The position numbers were made by a program, and so were the translations under genes. Shown here piece after piece: positions 26,983 through 35,830 of a stretch of DNA of 64,000 bases. Numbering within the stretch: position 1 is the first letter of the stretch; each line of letters begins with the position of its first letter. The stretch comes from an uncultured Paracoccaceae bacterium (GTDB lineage Bacteria > Pseudomonadota > Alphaproteobacteria > Rhodobacterales > Rhodobacteraceae): the NCBI GenBank assembly GCA_947500825.1, contig CANMTR010000001.1, forward strand, positions 310,001-374,000, read 5' to 3'. The notes beneath the pieces are model-generated. The model saw nothing but the letters and a program-made list of their open reading frames with translations. It ran no database searches and was not told where the DNA came from.

Positions 26983-28092
26983 ATGAGAAAGACCTTCGTC
27001 TTCGGCACCCTTCTGGACGCGGATCTGCGCCGGATCGTTCTGGGCTGCGATGTTGCGGTGTCCTCGGCGGTGCTGGTCGATCACCGGGTCGCACGCGATA
27101 CCACGGGAGCTGGACCCGTGCTCGCGCCCTGCGATGGAGGCTCGGCACAAGGGCTCGTGCTCGATCTCGATGCCGAGGCGGCAGCCCGCCTCGCCTTCTA
27201 CACCGCCGGGCACGGGCTGGTGGCGGAACGGGTGAAGCCGCGGGCAAGCGACGGGCCGGTCCCGTCCACGCTTTATCGCGGAGACGGCGTCGCGGGGGGC
27301 GCCGAGTGGTCCGTGTCAGAGTGGCAAGACGGGGCGGGCCCGCTCGCCCGGCAAGTGGCCGAGGCCGTCATGGCCTCGTTCCGCCGGGTCTCGCCGGAGG
27401 AGTTGCGGTTCCGCCTGCCGATGGTCCGCGCCCGGGCCGACGCTGCCTTGCGTGCCGCGGCACGTCCCGTCCCCGCCGAGCTGCGCACGGGCCGGCAGCG
27501 GGGGGAGGTGGAGGTGCTCGAACACCGTCAGCCCTATTGTCATTACTTCGCCGTGGGCGTGACCCGCCTGCGCCATCCCCTCTACGACGGGGGCACGAGC
27601 GGCGTGGTGGAGCGAGCGGGCCTGCATATGACCGATGCGGTAACGGTCCTTCCCTACGACCCCGTCCGCGACCGGGTGATGGTGGTGGAGCAGTTCCGCT
27701 ACGGCCCATGGCTGCGGGGGGATCCTCGACCCTGGGTGCTGGAGCCCGTCGCCGGCCGCGTCGATCCCGGAGAGGACGCCGAAACCACCGCTCGCCGCGA
27801 GGCCCTGGAGGAAGCGGGGCTGGAAATCGGGGCCTTGCACAGGATCGGCAGCTACTATCCCAGCCCCGGCGGGGTCAGCGAATACATCGAGAGCTTCGTG
27901 GGGCTGGCCGACCTGCCGGATCGCTCGGAGGGGATCGGAGGGCTCGATGCCGAGAACGAGGATATCCGCACCCATGCGATCCCCTTCGAGCGGGCGCTCG
28001 AGCTGGTTCGGAGCGGCGAGGCGGATACCGCCCCGCTCCTGCTCTCGATCCTGTGGCTGGACGCGGCGCGGAACCGGGGCGCCTTCGCTTGA
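26983..28092 (+). CDS. GGCT-like domain fused to Nudix ADP-ribose pyrophosphatase
   Basis: A 369-residue two-domain protein. Residues ~1-95 look like a gamma-glutamylcyclotransferase/AIG2-like fold (FVFGTLLDADLRRIVLG opening). Residues ~215-360 are a Nudix hydrolase of the ADP-ribose/sugar-nucleotide type: the Nudix box has the GX5EX7REUXEEXGU form, with REALEEAGLE. A SPGG motif after the box is typical of ADP-ribose pyrophosphatases. The start at 26983 is preceded by a purine-rich run; the frame is open for 33 further codons upstream without family support. Role in recycling ADP-ribose is inferred from the C-terminal domain; the N-terminal activity is untested. Confidence 0.82.
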   Translation: MRKTFVFGTLLDADLRRIVLGCDVAVSSAVLVDHRVARDTTGAGPVLAPCDGGSAQGLVLDLDAEAAARLAFYTAGHGLVAERVKPRASDGPVPSTLYRGDGVAGGAEWSVSEWQDGAGPLARQVAEAVMASFRRVSPEELRFRLPMVRARADAALRAAARPVPAELRTGRQRGEVEVLEHRQPYCHYFAVGVTRLRHPLYDGGTSGVVERAGLHMTDAVTVLPYDPVRDRVMVVEQFRYGPWLRGDPRPWVLEPVAGRVDPGEDAETTARREALEEAGLEIGALHRIGSYYPSPGGVSEYIESFVGLADLPDRSEGIGGLDAENEDIRTHAIPFERALELVRSGEADTAPLLLSILWLDAARNRGAFA

Positions 28093-28150
28093 GTTCGCCA
28101 GCCTCGCGGCCTAGTCATGGCGCACCGAGCGAGCCCGAGAAGGAGCCGAG

Positions 28151-29182
28151 ATGACCATCCACAGCGATCTGGCCGCGGCCGTCGGGAACACGCCCCTCAT
28201 CCGCCTCAAGGGGCCGTCCGAGGCGACGGGATGCGATATCCTGGGCAAGGCGGAGTTCATGAATCCCGGCCAGTCGGTCAAGGACCGTGCCGCGCTCTAC
28301 ATCATCAAGGACGCGGTGGAGCGGGGCCTTCTGGAGCCCGGCGGCACCATCGTCGAAGGCACGGCCGGCAATACCGGGATCGGCCTCAGCCTCGTGGGCG
28401 CATCCATGGGGTTCCGCTCTGTCATCGTGATCCCCGAGACGCAGAGCCAGGAAAAGAAGGACATGATCCGCCTGGCGGGCGCCGAGCTGATCGAGGTGCC
28501 GGCGGTGCCCTACAAGAACCCAAACAACTACGTGCGCTATTCGGGCCGTCTGGCCGAGGAGTTGGTCAAGTCCGAGGAGCATGGGGCGATCTGGGCGAAC
28601 CAATTCGACAATACCGCCAACCGCCGCGCCCATCACGAGATGACCGGTCCCGAGATCTGGGAGCAGACGGGCGGCAGGGTCGACGGCTTCATCTGCTCGG
28701 TGGGGTCCGGCGGGACCATCGCGGGCGTGGCCGACGCTTTGCAGCACCGCGGCGTCAAGATCGGGCTTGCCGACCCCGAGGGGTCGGGCATGTACAAGAT
28801 CTACACGGGCGAGGAGAATGCGGGGAGCTCGATCACCGAAGGGATCGGCCAGGGCCGGGTGACCGGCAATCTCGACGGGTTCACGCCCGACTTTTGCTAC
28901 CGCATCCCCGACGCCGAGGCGCTGCCGATCGTGTTCGACCTCCTGCAGGATGAGGGGCTCTGCATGGGCGGGTCCACGGGGACGAACGTGGCCGGAGCGA
29001 TACGCCTTGCGCGCGAGCTCGGCCCCGGCCACACGATCGTGACGATCCTGTGCGACTTCGGGAACCGCTACCAATCCAAGATCTACAACCCCGACTTCCT
29101 GCGCGAGAAGGGCCTGCCGGTTCCCGAATGGCTGGTCGAGGGACGGGGCCGCGCGCTTCCGACGGTTTTCGAGGACGCATGA
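28151..29182 (+). CDS. cysK: Cysteine synthase A
   Basis: PLP enzyme of 343 residues making cysteine from O-acetylserine and sulfide. PLP Lys44 lies in NPGQSVKDRA; the phosphate-binding glycine loop is EGTAGNTGIGL; the STGTNVAGAI segment is near the C-terminus. The PNNYVRYSGRLAEEL region and extra length compared with E. coli CysK match an alphaproteobacterial subgroup. AAGGAG precedes the ATG. The stop overlaps the start of mscS (ATGA). Confidence 0.93.
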   Translation: MTIHSDLAAAVGNTPLIRLKGPSEATGCDILGKAEFMNPGQSVKDRAALYIIKDAVERGLLEPGGTIVEGTAGNTGIGLSLVGASMGFRSVIVIPETQSQEKKDMIRLAGAELIEVPAVPYKNPNNYVRYSGRLAEELVKSEEHGAIWANQFDNTANRRAHHEMTGPEIWEQTGGRVDGFICSVGSGGTIAGVADALQHRGVKIGLADPEGSGMYKIYTGEENAGSSITEGIGQGRVTGNLDGFTPDFCYRIPDAEALPIVFDLLQDEGLCMGGSTGTNVAGAIRLARELGPGHTIVTILCDFGNRYQSKIYNPDFLREKGLPVPEWLVEGRGRALPTVFEDA

Positions 29183-31566
29183 TCCGGGCCATCGCGGCGG
29201 TCACGCTCTGGGTCTGCCTGGCGCTGGCGGCCCCGGCACAGGAGACCGTCGACCCCGATTACCAGGCGTGGCGGGAGCTGTCCGGCGAGGTGCAGTCAGC
29301 GCTTGGCGGCGACGTGAATGTCGGCGAGCTCGAGGAGTTTCGCACCGAGCTGGCCGACCGCCGCACCGAGTTTCTCGATGCGCAGGACACCAACGCGGCG
29401 CGGATCGAGACGCTGCAGACCCAGCTCGACGCGCTGGGCGCCCCGCCCGCCGAGGGCGAGCCGCCCGAGGCGGAGCAGGTGTCGGACCGCCGCGCCCGTC
29501 TCAACGAGCAGCTCGAGGAATTGCGCGCACCGGTGCGCGCGGCCGAGGAAGCCTATACCGAGGCCGATAGCCTGGTCGCGGCAATCGACAGGCGCATCCG
29601 CGATCGCTACGCTCAGCAGCTTCTGGTACGCGATCCCACGCCCCTCAACCCCGTCTACTGGTCGGGGGCCGTCTCGGCCGTGGCCGATACCGGCTTCGTC
29701 CTGTGGGAGGAGGCGCAGCGCATATGGCGCAACCCCTCCCTGAGGCCGCAGGCCCTCCAGACGCTGCCCTTGGCGGTGCCGCTCTTCATCATCGGCCTGC
29801 TGATGGTGTTTCGGTCGGGGTGGTGGACCAGCATGTTCCAGGCTTGGGTGCTGGGCCATACCCGCAAGGGGCGGGGCGTTCTGGGGTTTGTCCTGTCGCT
29901 GGGCCAGGTCGTCCTGCCGCTTTTGGGGGTGACGCTTGTCGCGCTCTCGGCGCAGGTCAGCGGTTTCGCGGGGCCGGTCGCGATCGAGGCGACGCAATCG
30001 CTGTTCGACGTGGTCGCGCCGCTCGTGGTGGGCCTGTGGCTGTCGATGATGCTGTTTCCGTTCGACCGCCCCGGGCCCCTGTTCCTCGACGATCATCTCA
30101 GCGAACGGTTGCGGCGCTACGGACGGGCGCTGGCGGCGGCGACGGCGCTCCTTTTCGCGATCCGCGCCTTGGCGGATCTGACGGACCGTACCGACATCGC
30201 GATCGCGGTCCTCCTCTACGTCCCTCGTCTTCTCCTCGCCTTCCTGCTCTACCGGGTCGGGCGGCTCCTCGTGCATGCCCGCCGCTCTGGGGAGGACAGC
30301 GAGAACGACGAGCGTACGCTCACCGGCTCTTTCACCCGCTTTCTCGGCCGCCTCCTGATGCTGGCGGCGTTGGCCGGGGTGGCCTTGGCCACGGCGGGCT
30401 ACGCCAACGCGACCCATTTCCTGCTGATCCCCGCGGTCGAGACGCTCGCCCTCAGCGGGCTGGTCCTGATCCTGCAGCGGCTTGTCTACGACCTCTACGC
30501 CCTGATGACGGATACCGCCGAGGGCTCCTCCGACGCGCTCGCCCCGGTGCTCATCGGCTTTGCGCTGACCTTGGCCGCGCTCCCGCTCTACGCCCTGATC
30601 TGGGGCGCCCGCGTTGCCGACCTGACCGAGCTGTGGTCGCGGTTCCAGGCGGGGTATTCTGTGGGCGACACGCGGGTCTCGCCGGTCGATTTCCTGACCT
30701 TCCTCGCCGTCTTCTTCGTGGGCTACGCGCTGACGCGGTTCATCCAGGCCACGCTGAGAAGCTCCGTCCTGCCCAAGACGCGACTTGACGTGGGCGGACG
30801 CAACGCGATCGCCTCGGGGCTGGGGTATGTCGGCGTCTTCACCGCGATGATCGCGGCGGTGACCTCGGCGGGGATAGACCTGTCGAGCCTTGCCATCGTC
30901 GCCGGTGCCCTGTCGGTCGGGATCGGCTTCGGTCTGCAGAACGTGGTGTCGAACTTCGTCTCGGGCATCATCCTGCTGATCGAGCGCCCCATTAGCCAGG
31001 GCGACTGGATCCAGGTCAACGGCGAGATGGGCTATGTCCGCGACATCTCGGTCCGGTCCACCAGGATCGAGACCTTCGACAAGACCGACGTGATCGTGCC
31101 CAACGCCGACCTGATCTCGGGCACGGTGACGAACTGGACGCGGGGCAACAACGTGGGCCGCGTGATCGTGCCGGTCACCGCGGCATACGGGTCCGACACG
31201 CGGGAGGTGGAGCGCCTTCTGGACGGGATCGCGCGCGATCACCCGATGGTGTCGCTCAACCCGGAGCCCTTCGTGTATTTCGCCGGGTTCGGCCCCAGCG
31301 GAATGAACTTCGAGATCCGGGCGTTCCTCCGCGACATCAACTTCGTGCTGAACGTCCAGACCGACATGAACCACGAGATCGTGCGCCGCTTCGCCGAGGC
31401 CGGGGTGGAGATCCCGCTGGCCCAGCAGGATGTCTGGCTGCGCGCGCCGGGCGAGGGGCGCGGACAGGGGCAGGGCGAGAGGCATCCGACGCGGCGCGTC
31501 GTGGCCCCGCCCCAGGGGCCCCAGATGGACGCGGCCGGCGAAGGGGGCGACGGCGACGGACGATGA
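29179..31566 (+). CDS. MscS-family mechanosensitive channel with DUF3772-type N-terminus
   Basis: Large MscK-like channel of 795 residues. A signal peptide (cleavage near residue 20 after APAQ) is followed by a coiled-coil periplasmic domain to ~170, about eleven membrane helices, and the MscS pore/vestibule. The pore helix region is SVGIGFGLQNVVSNFVSGIILL (~580), then the beta domain with ERPISQGDWIQV. It releases solutes on hypo-osmotic shock. The C-terminal ~40 residues are a disordered Gly/Arg/Gln tail. It is translationally coupled to cysK. Confidence 0.9.
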   Translation: MIRAIAAVTLWVCLALAAPAQETVDPDYQAWRELSGEVQSALGGDVNVGELEEFRTELADRRTEFLDAQDTNAARIETLQTQLDALGAPPAEGEPPEAEQVSDRRARLNEQLEELRAPVRAAEEAYTEADSLVAAIDRRIRDRYAQQLLVRDPTPLNPVYWSGAVSAVADTGFVLWEEAQRIWRNPSLRPQALQTLPLAVPLFIIGLLMVFRSGWWTSMFQAWVLGHTRKGRGVLGFVLSLGQVVLPLLGVTLVALSAQVSGFAGPVAIEATQSLFDVVAPLVVGLWLSMMLFPFDRPGPLFLDDHLSERLRRYGRALAAATALLFAIRALADLTDRTDIAIAVLLYVPRLLLAFLLYRVGRLLVHARRSGEDSENDERTLTGSFTRFLGRLLMLAALAGVALATAGYANATHFLLIPAVETLALSGLVLILQRLVYDLYALMTDTAEGSSDALAPVLIGFALTLAALPLYALIWGARVADLTELWSRFQAGYSVGDTRVSPVDFLTFLAVFFVGYALTRFIQATLRSSVLPKTRLDVGGRNAIASGLGYVGVFTAMIAAVTSAGIDLSSLAIVAGALSVGIGFGLQNVVSNFVSGIILLIERPISQGDWIQVNGEMGYVRDISVRSTRIETFDKTDVIVPNADLISGTVTNWTRGNNVGRVIVPVTAAYGSDTREVERLLDGIARDHPMVSLNPEPFVYFAGFGPSGMNFEIRAFLRDINFVLNVQTDMNHEIVRRFAEAGVEIPLAQQDVWLRAPGEGRGQGQGERHPTRRVVAPPQGPQMDAAGEGGDGDGR

Positions 31567-31588
31567 TTGCAAACCGGGAGGGAGCGCC

Positions 31589-32368
31589 ATGCGCAACGCG
31601 TTGAAGGACATCTGGGCGGCCGGGCAGCCGGTCGCGAACGGCTGGCTGGGCATCGGGTCGCCGTTCGGGGCCGAGATCATGGCCGCGCAGGGTTTCGACA
31701 GTCTGACGATCGACATCCAGCACGGGGCGTTCGACTACGCCGCGGCGCTGTCGATGCTCCAGGCTTTGCGCGGATCGGGCGTCGTTCCGATCGTCCGGGT
31801 GCCGTGGCGCGATCCGGGCCACGTGATGAAGGCCCTCGATGCCGGCGCGATGGGGGTGATCTGCCCGATGGTGAACACGGCCGACGAGGCCGCGGAGTTC
31901 GTCAGCTACATGCGCTATCCCCCCCGGGGGCAACGCAGCTTCGGTCCGATGCGCGCCAGCGTCGCAATGGGCGGCTATGGCCAGGAGATGGACGACGAGG
32001 TCCTGGCCTTCGCCATGATCGAGACGGCTGAGGGGATGAGGAACCTCGACGCCATCGTCGCGACGCCGGGTCTCGACGGGATCTACGTGGGTCCCGCCGA
32101 CCTCACGCTGGGCACGCAAGGCGGCCGGCTGCCGCCCGGCTTCGACCGGGAGGAGCCCGAGATGATCGGCCAGATCCGGGACATCGCCGCGGCCTGCGGT
32201 CGGGCGGGGATCCACGCGGGAATCCATTGCGGATCGCCGGCCTATGCCTGGCGTGCCGTGGAATGGGGATACGACCTCGTCACGGTGTCTTCCGACACGA
32301 GCCTCCTGGCGTCCTCGGCCGCGGAGTCGGTCAGCGCCTTCCGTGACCTGGCCGGGGATACCGGCTGA
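31589..32368 (+). CDS. HpcH/HpaI aldolase family protein
   Basis: Class II (metal-dependent) pyruvate aldolase of 259 residues, type 2,4-dihydroxyhept-2-ene-1,7-dioate or 2-keto-3-deoxy-sugar-acid aldolase. The fold markers are DIQHGAFD (catalytic His region), PMVNTADEA, metal-ligand Glu in MIETAEG and Asp in VGPADL. The start is set by GGGAGG ending 6 bases before the ATG; the preceding frame runs back into mscS and is not coding. It starts 22 bases after mscS and may be read from the same mRNA. Substrate unknown. Confidence 0.88.
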   Translation: MRNALKDIWAAGQPVANGWLGIGSPFGAEIMAAQGFDSLTIDIQHGAFDYAAALSMLQALRGSGVVPIVRVPWRDPGHVMKALDAGAMGVICPMVNTADEAAEFVSYMRYPPRGQRSFGPMRASVAMGGYGQEMDDEVLAFAMIETAEGMRNLDAIVATPGLDGIYVGPADLTLGTQGGRLPPGFDREEPEMIGQIRDIAAACGRAGIHAGIHCGSPAYAWRAVEWGYDLVTVSSDTSLLASSAAESVSAFRDLAGDTG

Positions 32369-32439
32369 CAGGCCCGGCTGCGGCTTGAACATCGACGCCC
32401 CCCCGGTCTAGGACCCTCGAGACCCTCAGAGGAGATCCC

Positions 32440-33123
32440 GTGCCGATGCGCATGCGCGACGTCGTTGTGAAGCCGATGCATCCCGACGGGCGCCGTTTCG
32501 TGGCGATCTTCGCGGCGGCGACGCTGGTCCTGTTCCTCGTGGCCGAGCCGTTGGGCTGGATCGGCCTGGGGCTGACCGTCTGGTGCTACTACTTCTTCCG
32601 CGATCCCGAACGGGTGACGCCCGCGGGGTCCGGCCTCGTCGTCAGCCCCGCCGACGGGATCGTGTCGCAGATCGCTCCCGTCGCGCCTCCGGCCGAACTG
32701 GGCCTGCCGGAGACCCCCTTGACGCGGGTGAGTGTGTTCATGTCGGTCTTCGACTGCCACGTGAACCGGATGCCGGTAGCGGGCCGGATCACCGCCGTCG
32801 ACTACCGCGCCGGTACCTTCGTTAACGCCTCGCTCGACAAGGCCAGCACCGACAACGAGCGCAACGCCCTCGCCCTGGAGACGGAAGGGGGCGATCGGCT
32901 GGTCGTTGTCCAGATCGCCGGCCTCGTCGCGCGGCGGATCCTGTGCTTTGCGTCGCAGGGCGACCGGCTCGCGACGGGGGAGCGGTTCGGGCTGATCCGC
33001 TTCGGCTCCCGGCTCGACCTCTACTTGCCGCCGGGGGTCACGCCGAAGGTGGCGGTGGGGCAGACGGCGATCGCCGGCGAGACCGTCTTCGCCGATCTCG
33101 CCGCGCCCCGGTCGGAGACCTGA
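32440..33123 (+). CDS. psd: Phosphatidylserine decarboxylase proenzyme
   Basis: Short (type II/archaeal-like) Psd of 227 residues that converts phosphatidylserine to phosphatidylethanolamine. The serine that becomes the pyruvoyl group is in the RFGSRLD motif (family GS(T/R)), near residue 190. Two N-terminal hydrophobic helices (~25-50) hold it in the membrane. GTG at 32440 sits 5 bases past AGGAG; ATG at 32446 and 32452 are alternatives. It is the first gene of the phospholipid operon psd-pssA-pmtA, with 0-5 bases between genes. Confidence 0.92.
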   Translation: MPMRMRDVVVKPMHPDGRRFVAIFAAATLVLFLVAEPLGWIGLGLTVWCYYFFRDPERVTPAGSGLVVSPADGIVSQIAPVAPPAELGLPETPLTRVSVFMSVFDCHVNRMPVAGRITAVDYRAGTFVNASLDKASTDNERNALALETEGGDRLVVVQIAGLVARRILCFASQGDRLATGERFGLIRFGSRLDLYLPPGVTPKVAVGQTAIAGETVFADLAAPRSET

Positions 33124-33879
33124 ATGGACCGGCTTCCCGATCGCCTTCCCGACGACCGGCCGAGCCTCCCGCTGGTGTCGCTCCTGCCCAACCTCGTGAC
33201 GCTGTCGGCCGTCTGCGCGGGGATGACCGCCATCCGCTTCGGCTTTCAGGGGGAATACGGCTGGGCGGTGCGGCTGATCCTGGTGGCCGTGGTCCTCGAC
33301 GGGCTCGACGGGCATCTCGCGCGCCTTCTGCGGGCCAAGTCGCACCTGGGGGCGGAACTCGACTCCCTGGCGGACTTCCTCAATTTCGGCGTCGCGCCCG
33401 GCCTGATCCTCTACGCGTGGTCGTTGGGGGAGATCGGGGGGCTGGGATGGCTCGTCTGCATCGGCTTCGCCCTGTGCTGCCTGCTGCGGCTGGCGCGGTT
33501 CAACGTCGATGCCAAGGTCGGTGACGGTCGGCAATCCGATCACTTTCTCGGCGTGCCGTCTCCGGCGGGCGCGATCCTCGTGCTGATACCCCTCGTCGTG
33601 TCGCTCCAGCTGAAGACGCCGCCCATCCTGCCGCCCGAGGCTCTGGCCGGCTGGACGGCGGCGATCGGTTTCCTGATGATCAGCCGCATGCCCACGCGCT
33701 CGATGAAGAACATCCGCGTCTCGCGAGCGCGGGTGCCGCAGGTGATGCTGGGTGCGGTGCTGGTTACGACCGCGCTCCTGATCTACACGTGGGTTACGCT
33801 GATCGTGCTGGCGGCTGCCTACGCACTCAGCCTGGCCGGATCGGCCCGCCTCGCATGGCGGTCCCGCAAAGAGGAGTAA
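33124..33879 (+). CDS. pssA: CDP-diacylglycerol-serine O-phosphatidyltransferase
   Basis: CDP-alcohol phosphatidyltransferase of 251 residues that makes phosphatidylserine. The catalytic motif DG-X2-AR-X8-G-X3-D-X3-D is complete (DGHLARLL...GAELDSLAD, residues ~62-85). Six to eight membrane helices are predicted. It begins directly after the psd stop, so the two enzymes that act in sequence are made together. Confidence 0.94.
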   Translation: MDRLPDRLPDDRPSLPLVSLLPNLVTLSAVCAGMTAIRFGFQGEYGWAVRLILVAVVLDGLDGHLARLLRAKSHLGAELDSLADFLNFGVAPGLILYAWSLGEIGGLGWLVCIGFALCCLLRLARFNVDAKVGDGRQSDHFLGVPSPAGAILVLIPLVVSLQLKTPPILPPEALAGWTAAIGFLMISRMPTRSMKNIRVSRARVPQVMLGAVLVTTALLIYTWVTLIVLAAAYALSLAGSARLAWRSRKEE

Positions 33880-33884
33880 CCTTC

Positions 33885-34517
33885 GTGGATAGTGACGCCG
33901 TCACCCGTTCCTACGCCCGCTGGGCTCCGATCTACGACCGTACCTTCGGGGCGGCGACCGCGCGGGCGCGCCGGGCGACCGTCCGTCGGCTGAACGGACT
34001 GAACGCCACCACGATCCTCGAGGTGGGCGTGGGCACCGGCCTGGCGCTTCCGTTCTACGACGAGCGGGTGCGGGTTACGGGCGTGGACTTTTCCGCCGAC
34101 ATGCTTGCCAAGGCCCGCGCGCGGGTCGCGCGGCAGGGCCTCTCTCACGTGGCGGCCCTGCGAGAGATGGATGCCCGCGCCCTCGACTTCTCCGACGACA
34201 GCTTCGACGCCGTGGCCGCGATGCACATGATCTCGGTCGTGCCCGAACCCGAGCGCGTCATGGCCGAGATGGTGCGCGTCCTGCGCCCGGGCGGATACTT
34301 GGCGGTGACCAACCATTTCGCCCGCCAGAGCGGCACGCTGGCGCGGATCGAGAAGGCGGTCGCACCCTTCGCCGACCTCCTGGGCTGGCATTCGGACTTT
34401 CCCCTTGCCACGGTGACGGGCGTGCCCCGTCTCGAGGTGGTGGAGCAGAGCGCGGCACCGCCCATGGGGATGATGACGCTCCTCCTTTTGCGCAAGCACC
34501 CCGCCGCGGCGGCCTAG
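33885..34517 (+). CDS. pmtA: Phosphatidylethanolamine N-methyltransferase
   Basis: SAM-dependent methyltransferase of 210 residues, the Rhodobacter-type PmtA that converts phosphatidylethanolamine to phosphatidylcholine. Motif I is LEVGVGTGLALPFY (~43-56) and the later FSDDSFDAV and RVLRPGGYLAVTNHF segments fit. The start is a GTG 8 bases after GAGGAG; no in-frame ATG lies nearby. Function follows from the operon: Psd makes its substrate. The last bases overlap the stop of the convergent 56-residue gene. Confidence 0.87.
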   Translation: MDSDAVTRSYARWAPIYDRTFGAATARARRATVRRLNGLNATTILEVGVGTGLALPFYDERVRVTGVDFSADMLAKARARVARQGLSHVAALREMDARALDFSDDSFDAVAAMHMISVVPEPERVMAEMVRVLRPGGYLAVTNHFARQSGTLARIEKAVAPFADLLGWHSDFPLATVTGVPRLEVVEQSAAPPMGMMTLLLLRKHPAAAA

Positions 34518-34684
34518 TCGGTCGGAAGCGACGCGCAATGGGCACCCGAGGCGGCCGCGTTCGAACCGAGCGCGATGGCGGGCGGCTGCGCATAGATGTC
34601 GGGCGGTGTCGATGCCGCGAGGTCGAACGACAGGAGGCCCACGACGAAGGCGGCGACGATCGCGGCGGTCAGTCGACGGGTCAT
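34514..34684 (-). CDS. Small exported or membrane-anchored protein of unknown function
   Basis: A 56-residue protein with one N-terminal hydrophobic segment (TAAIVAAFVVGLLSF, ~5-20), which could be a signal peptide or anchor, and a short tail containing one cysteine. It starts 2 bases after the YeeE stop on the same strand, so it belongs to the rhodanese-YeeE operon; its stop overlaps the convergent pmtA stop by 3 bases. No family recognised. Codon use is like the neighbours. It could be a small accessory to the transporter. Confidence 0.55.
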   Translation of the reverse strand: MTRRLTAAIVAAFVVGLLSFDLAASTPPDIYAQPPAIALGSNAAASGAHCASLPTD

Positions 34685-34686
34685 GG

Positions 34687-35814
34687 TCAGCCCCCCATCC
34701 CCAGTTTCGGGCGCAACCTGACGCCCACGGCCGACCCGGCGAAGCCGGCGGCGAACCATGCCCAGCCGTGAAGCGACCCGGTGGAAATGCCCGAGAAGAA
34801 CGCACCCACATTACAGCCGAAGGCGATGCGCGAAGAGTATCCGAGCAGGAACCCTGCGACGATCGTGGTCGCCCAAGCCTTCGCGGGCAGGCGCGGCAAG
34901 GCCTTGCCGAGGTCCCCGCGCCAGACGGTGACGAGGAGCGCGCCGCCGATGAGGCCGAGATTCGTCAGCGAGGTCACATCCGTCAGCAGGCTCTGCGCGA
35001 TCCGTTCCTGATTGGCGGGCAGGCCCCAGAACGCCGATGGGTCGGTCGGTATGCCGACGGCCGACGCGCCCTTGGCTGCCCACAGTCCCAAACCGTAGAC
35101 GACGCCCCAGGGCTGTCCGGCCACGACGATATTCAGGATGGCGAACACGGCGAGGGTCGCCGCCGCCCAGACGTAGCGGCGCGGGATGCGCCGCACGCCC
35201 GACGGGGCCAGCCACAGGACGAGCGCGGCGACCGCGCCGAGTGCGGCGAGCGTGACGGCGAGGCCCCCCGTTCCCTCCAGCGCCACCACCGGCAGCGCGC
35301 CGAGCGAGGTCCACCAGACGAGGTTGTATGCCCCCAGGAACGAGCCGATGGCGAAGAATGGCAGCGCCACCACGCCCACGGGGTTGCCGGACCCGGCATT
35401 GACCAAAGAGCCCGACCCGCAGCCCATGACGAGCTGCATGGACAACCCGAAGACGAAGGCGCCGCCCACCATGGCGAAGCCCACCGGCGCGTGCGCCCCG
35501 ATCAGCTCGGCCCCCGATGCCGCCAGGAGCGGAAAGGCCACAACCGCCACCAGCGCGATGGCCAGAAGATGGCCCAGAAGGCCGCCCGGATCGCGCTCGA
35601 CGATCATGCGCCGCCACGGGCCGGCGAAGCCGAAGCGGAACCCCTCGAGGGTGATGCCGAAACCCAGCCCGATCAGGATCAGCAGGCCATAGCGGACGCC
35701 CACCAGAAGGCCCACCGCCAGCGCGAAGGCCAGCGCCGCCCCGATCAGGGCAACGCGGGTGAGGGTGGAAGATGAACGTTCCGCGGACGGCACCGCGATC
35801 GCCGGATTGGCCAT
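34687..35814 (-). CDS. YeeE/YedE-family transporter (thiosulfate uptake, TsuA-like)
   Basis: Integral membrane protein of 375 residues with about ten helices. The conserved cysteine loops of the YeeE/YedE (sulf_transp) family are both present: MGCGSGSLVNAG and FGCNVGAFFSG. The family includes TsuA, a thiosulfate importer. It lies 16 bases after a secreted sulfurtransferase, so thiosulfate or a sulfane-sulfur species is the likely cargo. Alternative: import of sulfur for selenium or tusA-type pathways. Confidence 0.88.
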   Translation of the reverse strand: MANPAIAVPSAERSSSTLTRVALIGAALAFALAVGLLVGVRYGLLILIGLGFGITLEGFRFGFAGPWRRMIVERDPGGLLGHLLAIALVAVVAFPLLAASGAELIGAHAPVGFAMVGGAFVFGLSMQLVMGCGSGSLVNAGSGNPVGVVALPFFAIGSFLGAYNLVWWTSLGALPVVALEGTGGLAVTLAALGAVAALVLWLAPSGVRRIPRRYVWAAATLAVFAILNIVVAGQPWGVVYGLGLWAAKGASAVGIPTDPSAFWGLPANQERIAQSLLTDVTSLTNLGLIGGALLVTVWRGDLGKALPRLPAKAWATTIVAGFLLGYSSRIAFGCNVGAFFSGISTGSLHGWAWFAAGFAGSAVGVRLRPKLGMGG

Positions 35815-35830
35815 TCTCTCCTCCTGCCGA

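Noticed and set aside
28117-28953. 278-codon plus-strand frame starting MAHRASPRRS
   Set aside because: It is out of frame with and inside cysK, whose catalytic motifs are complete.
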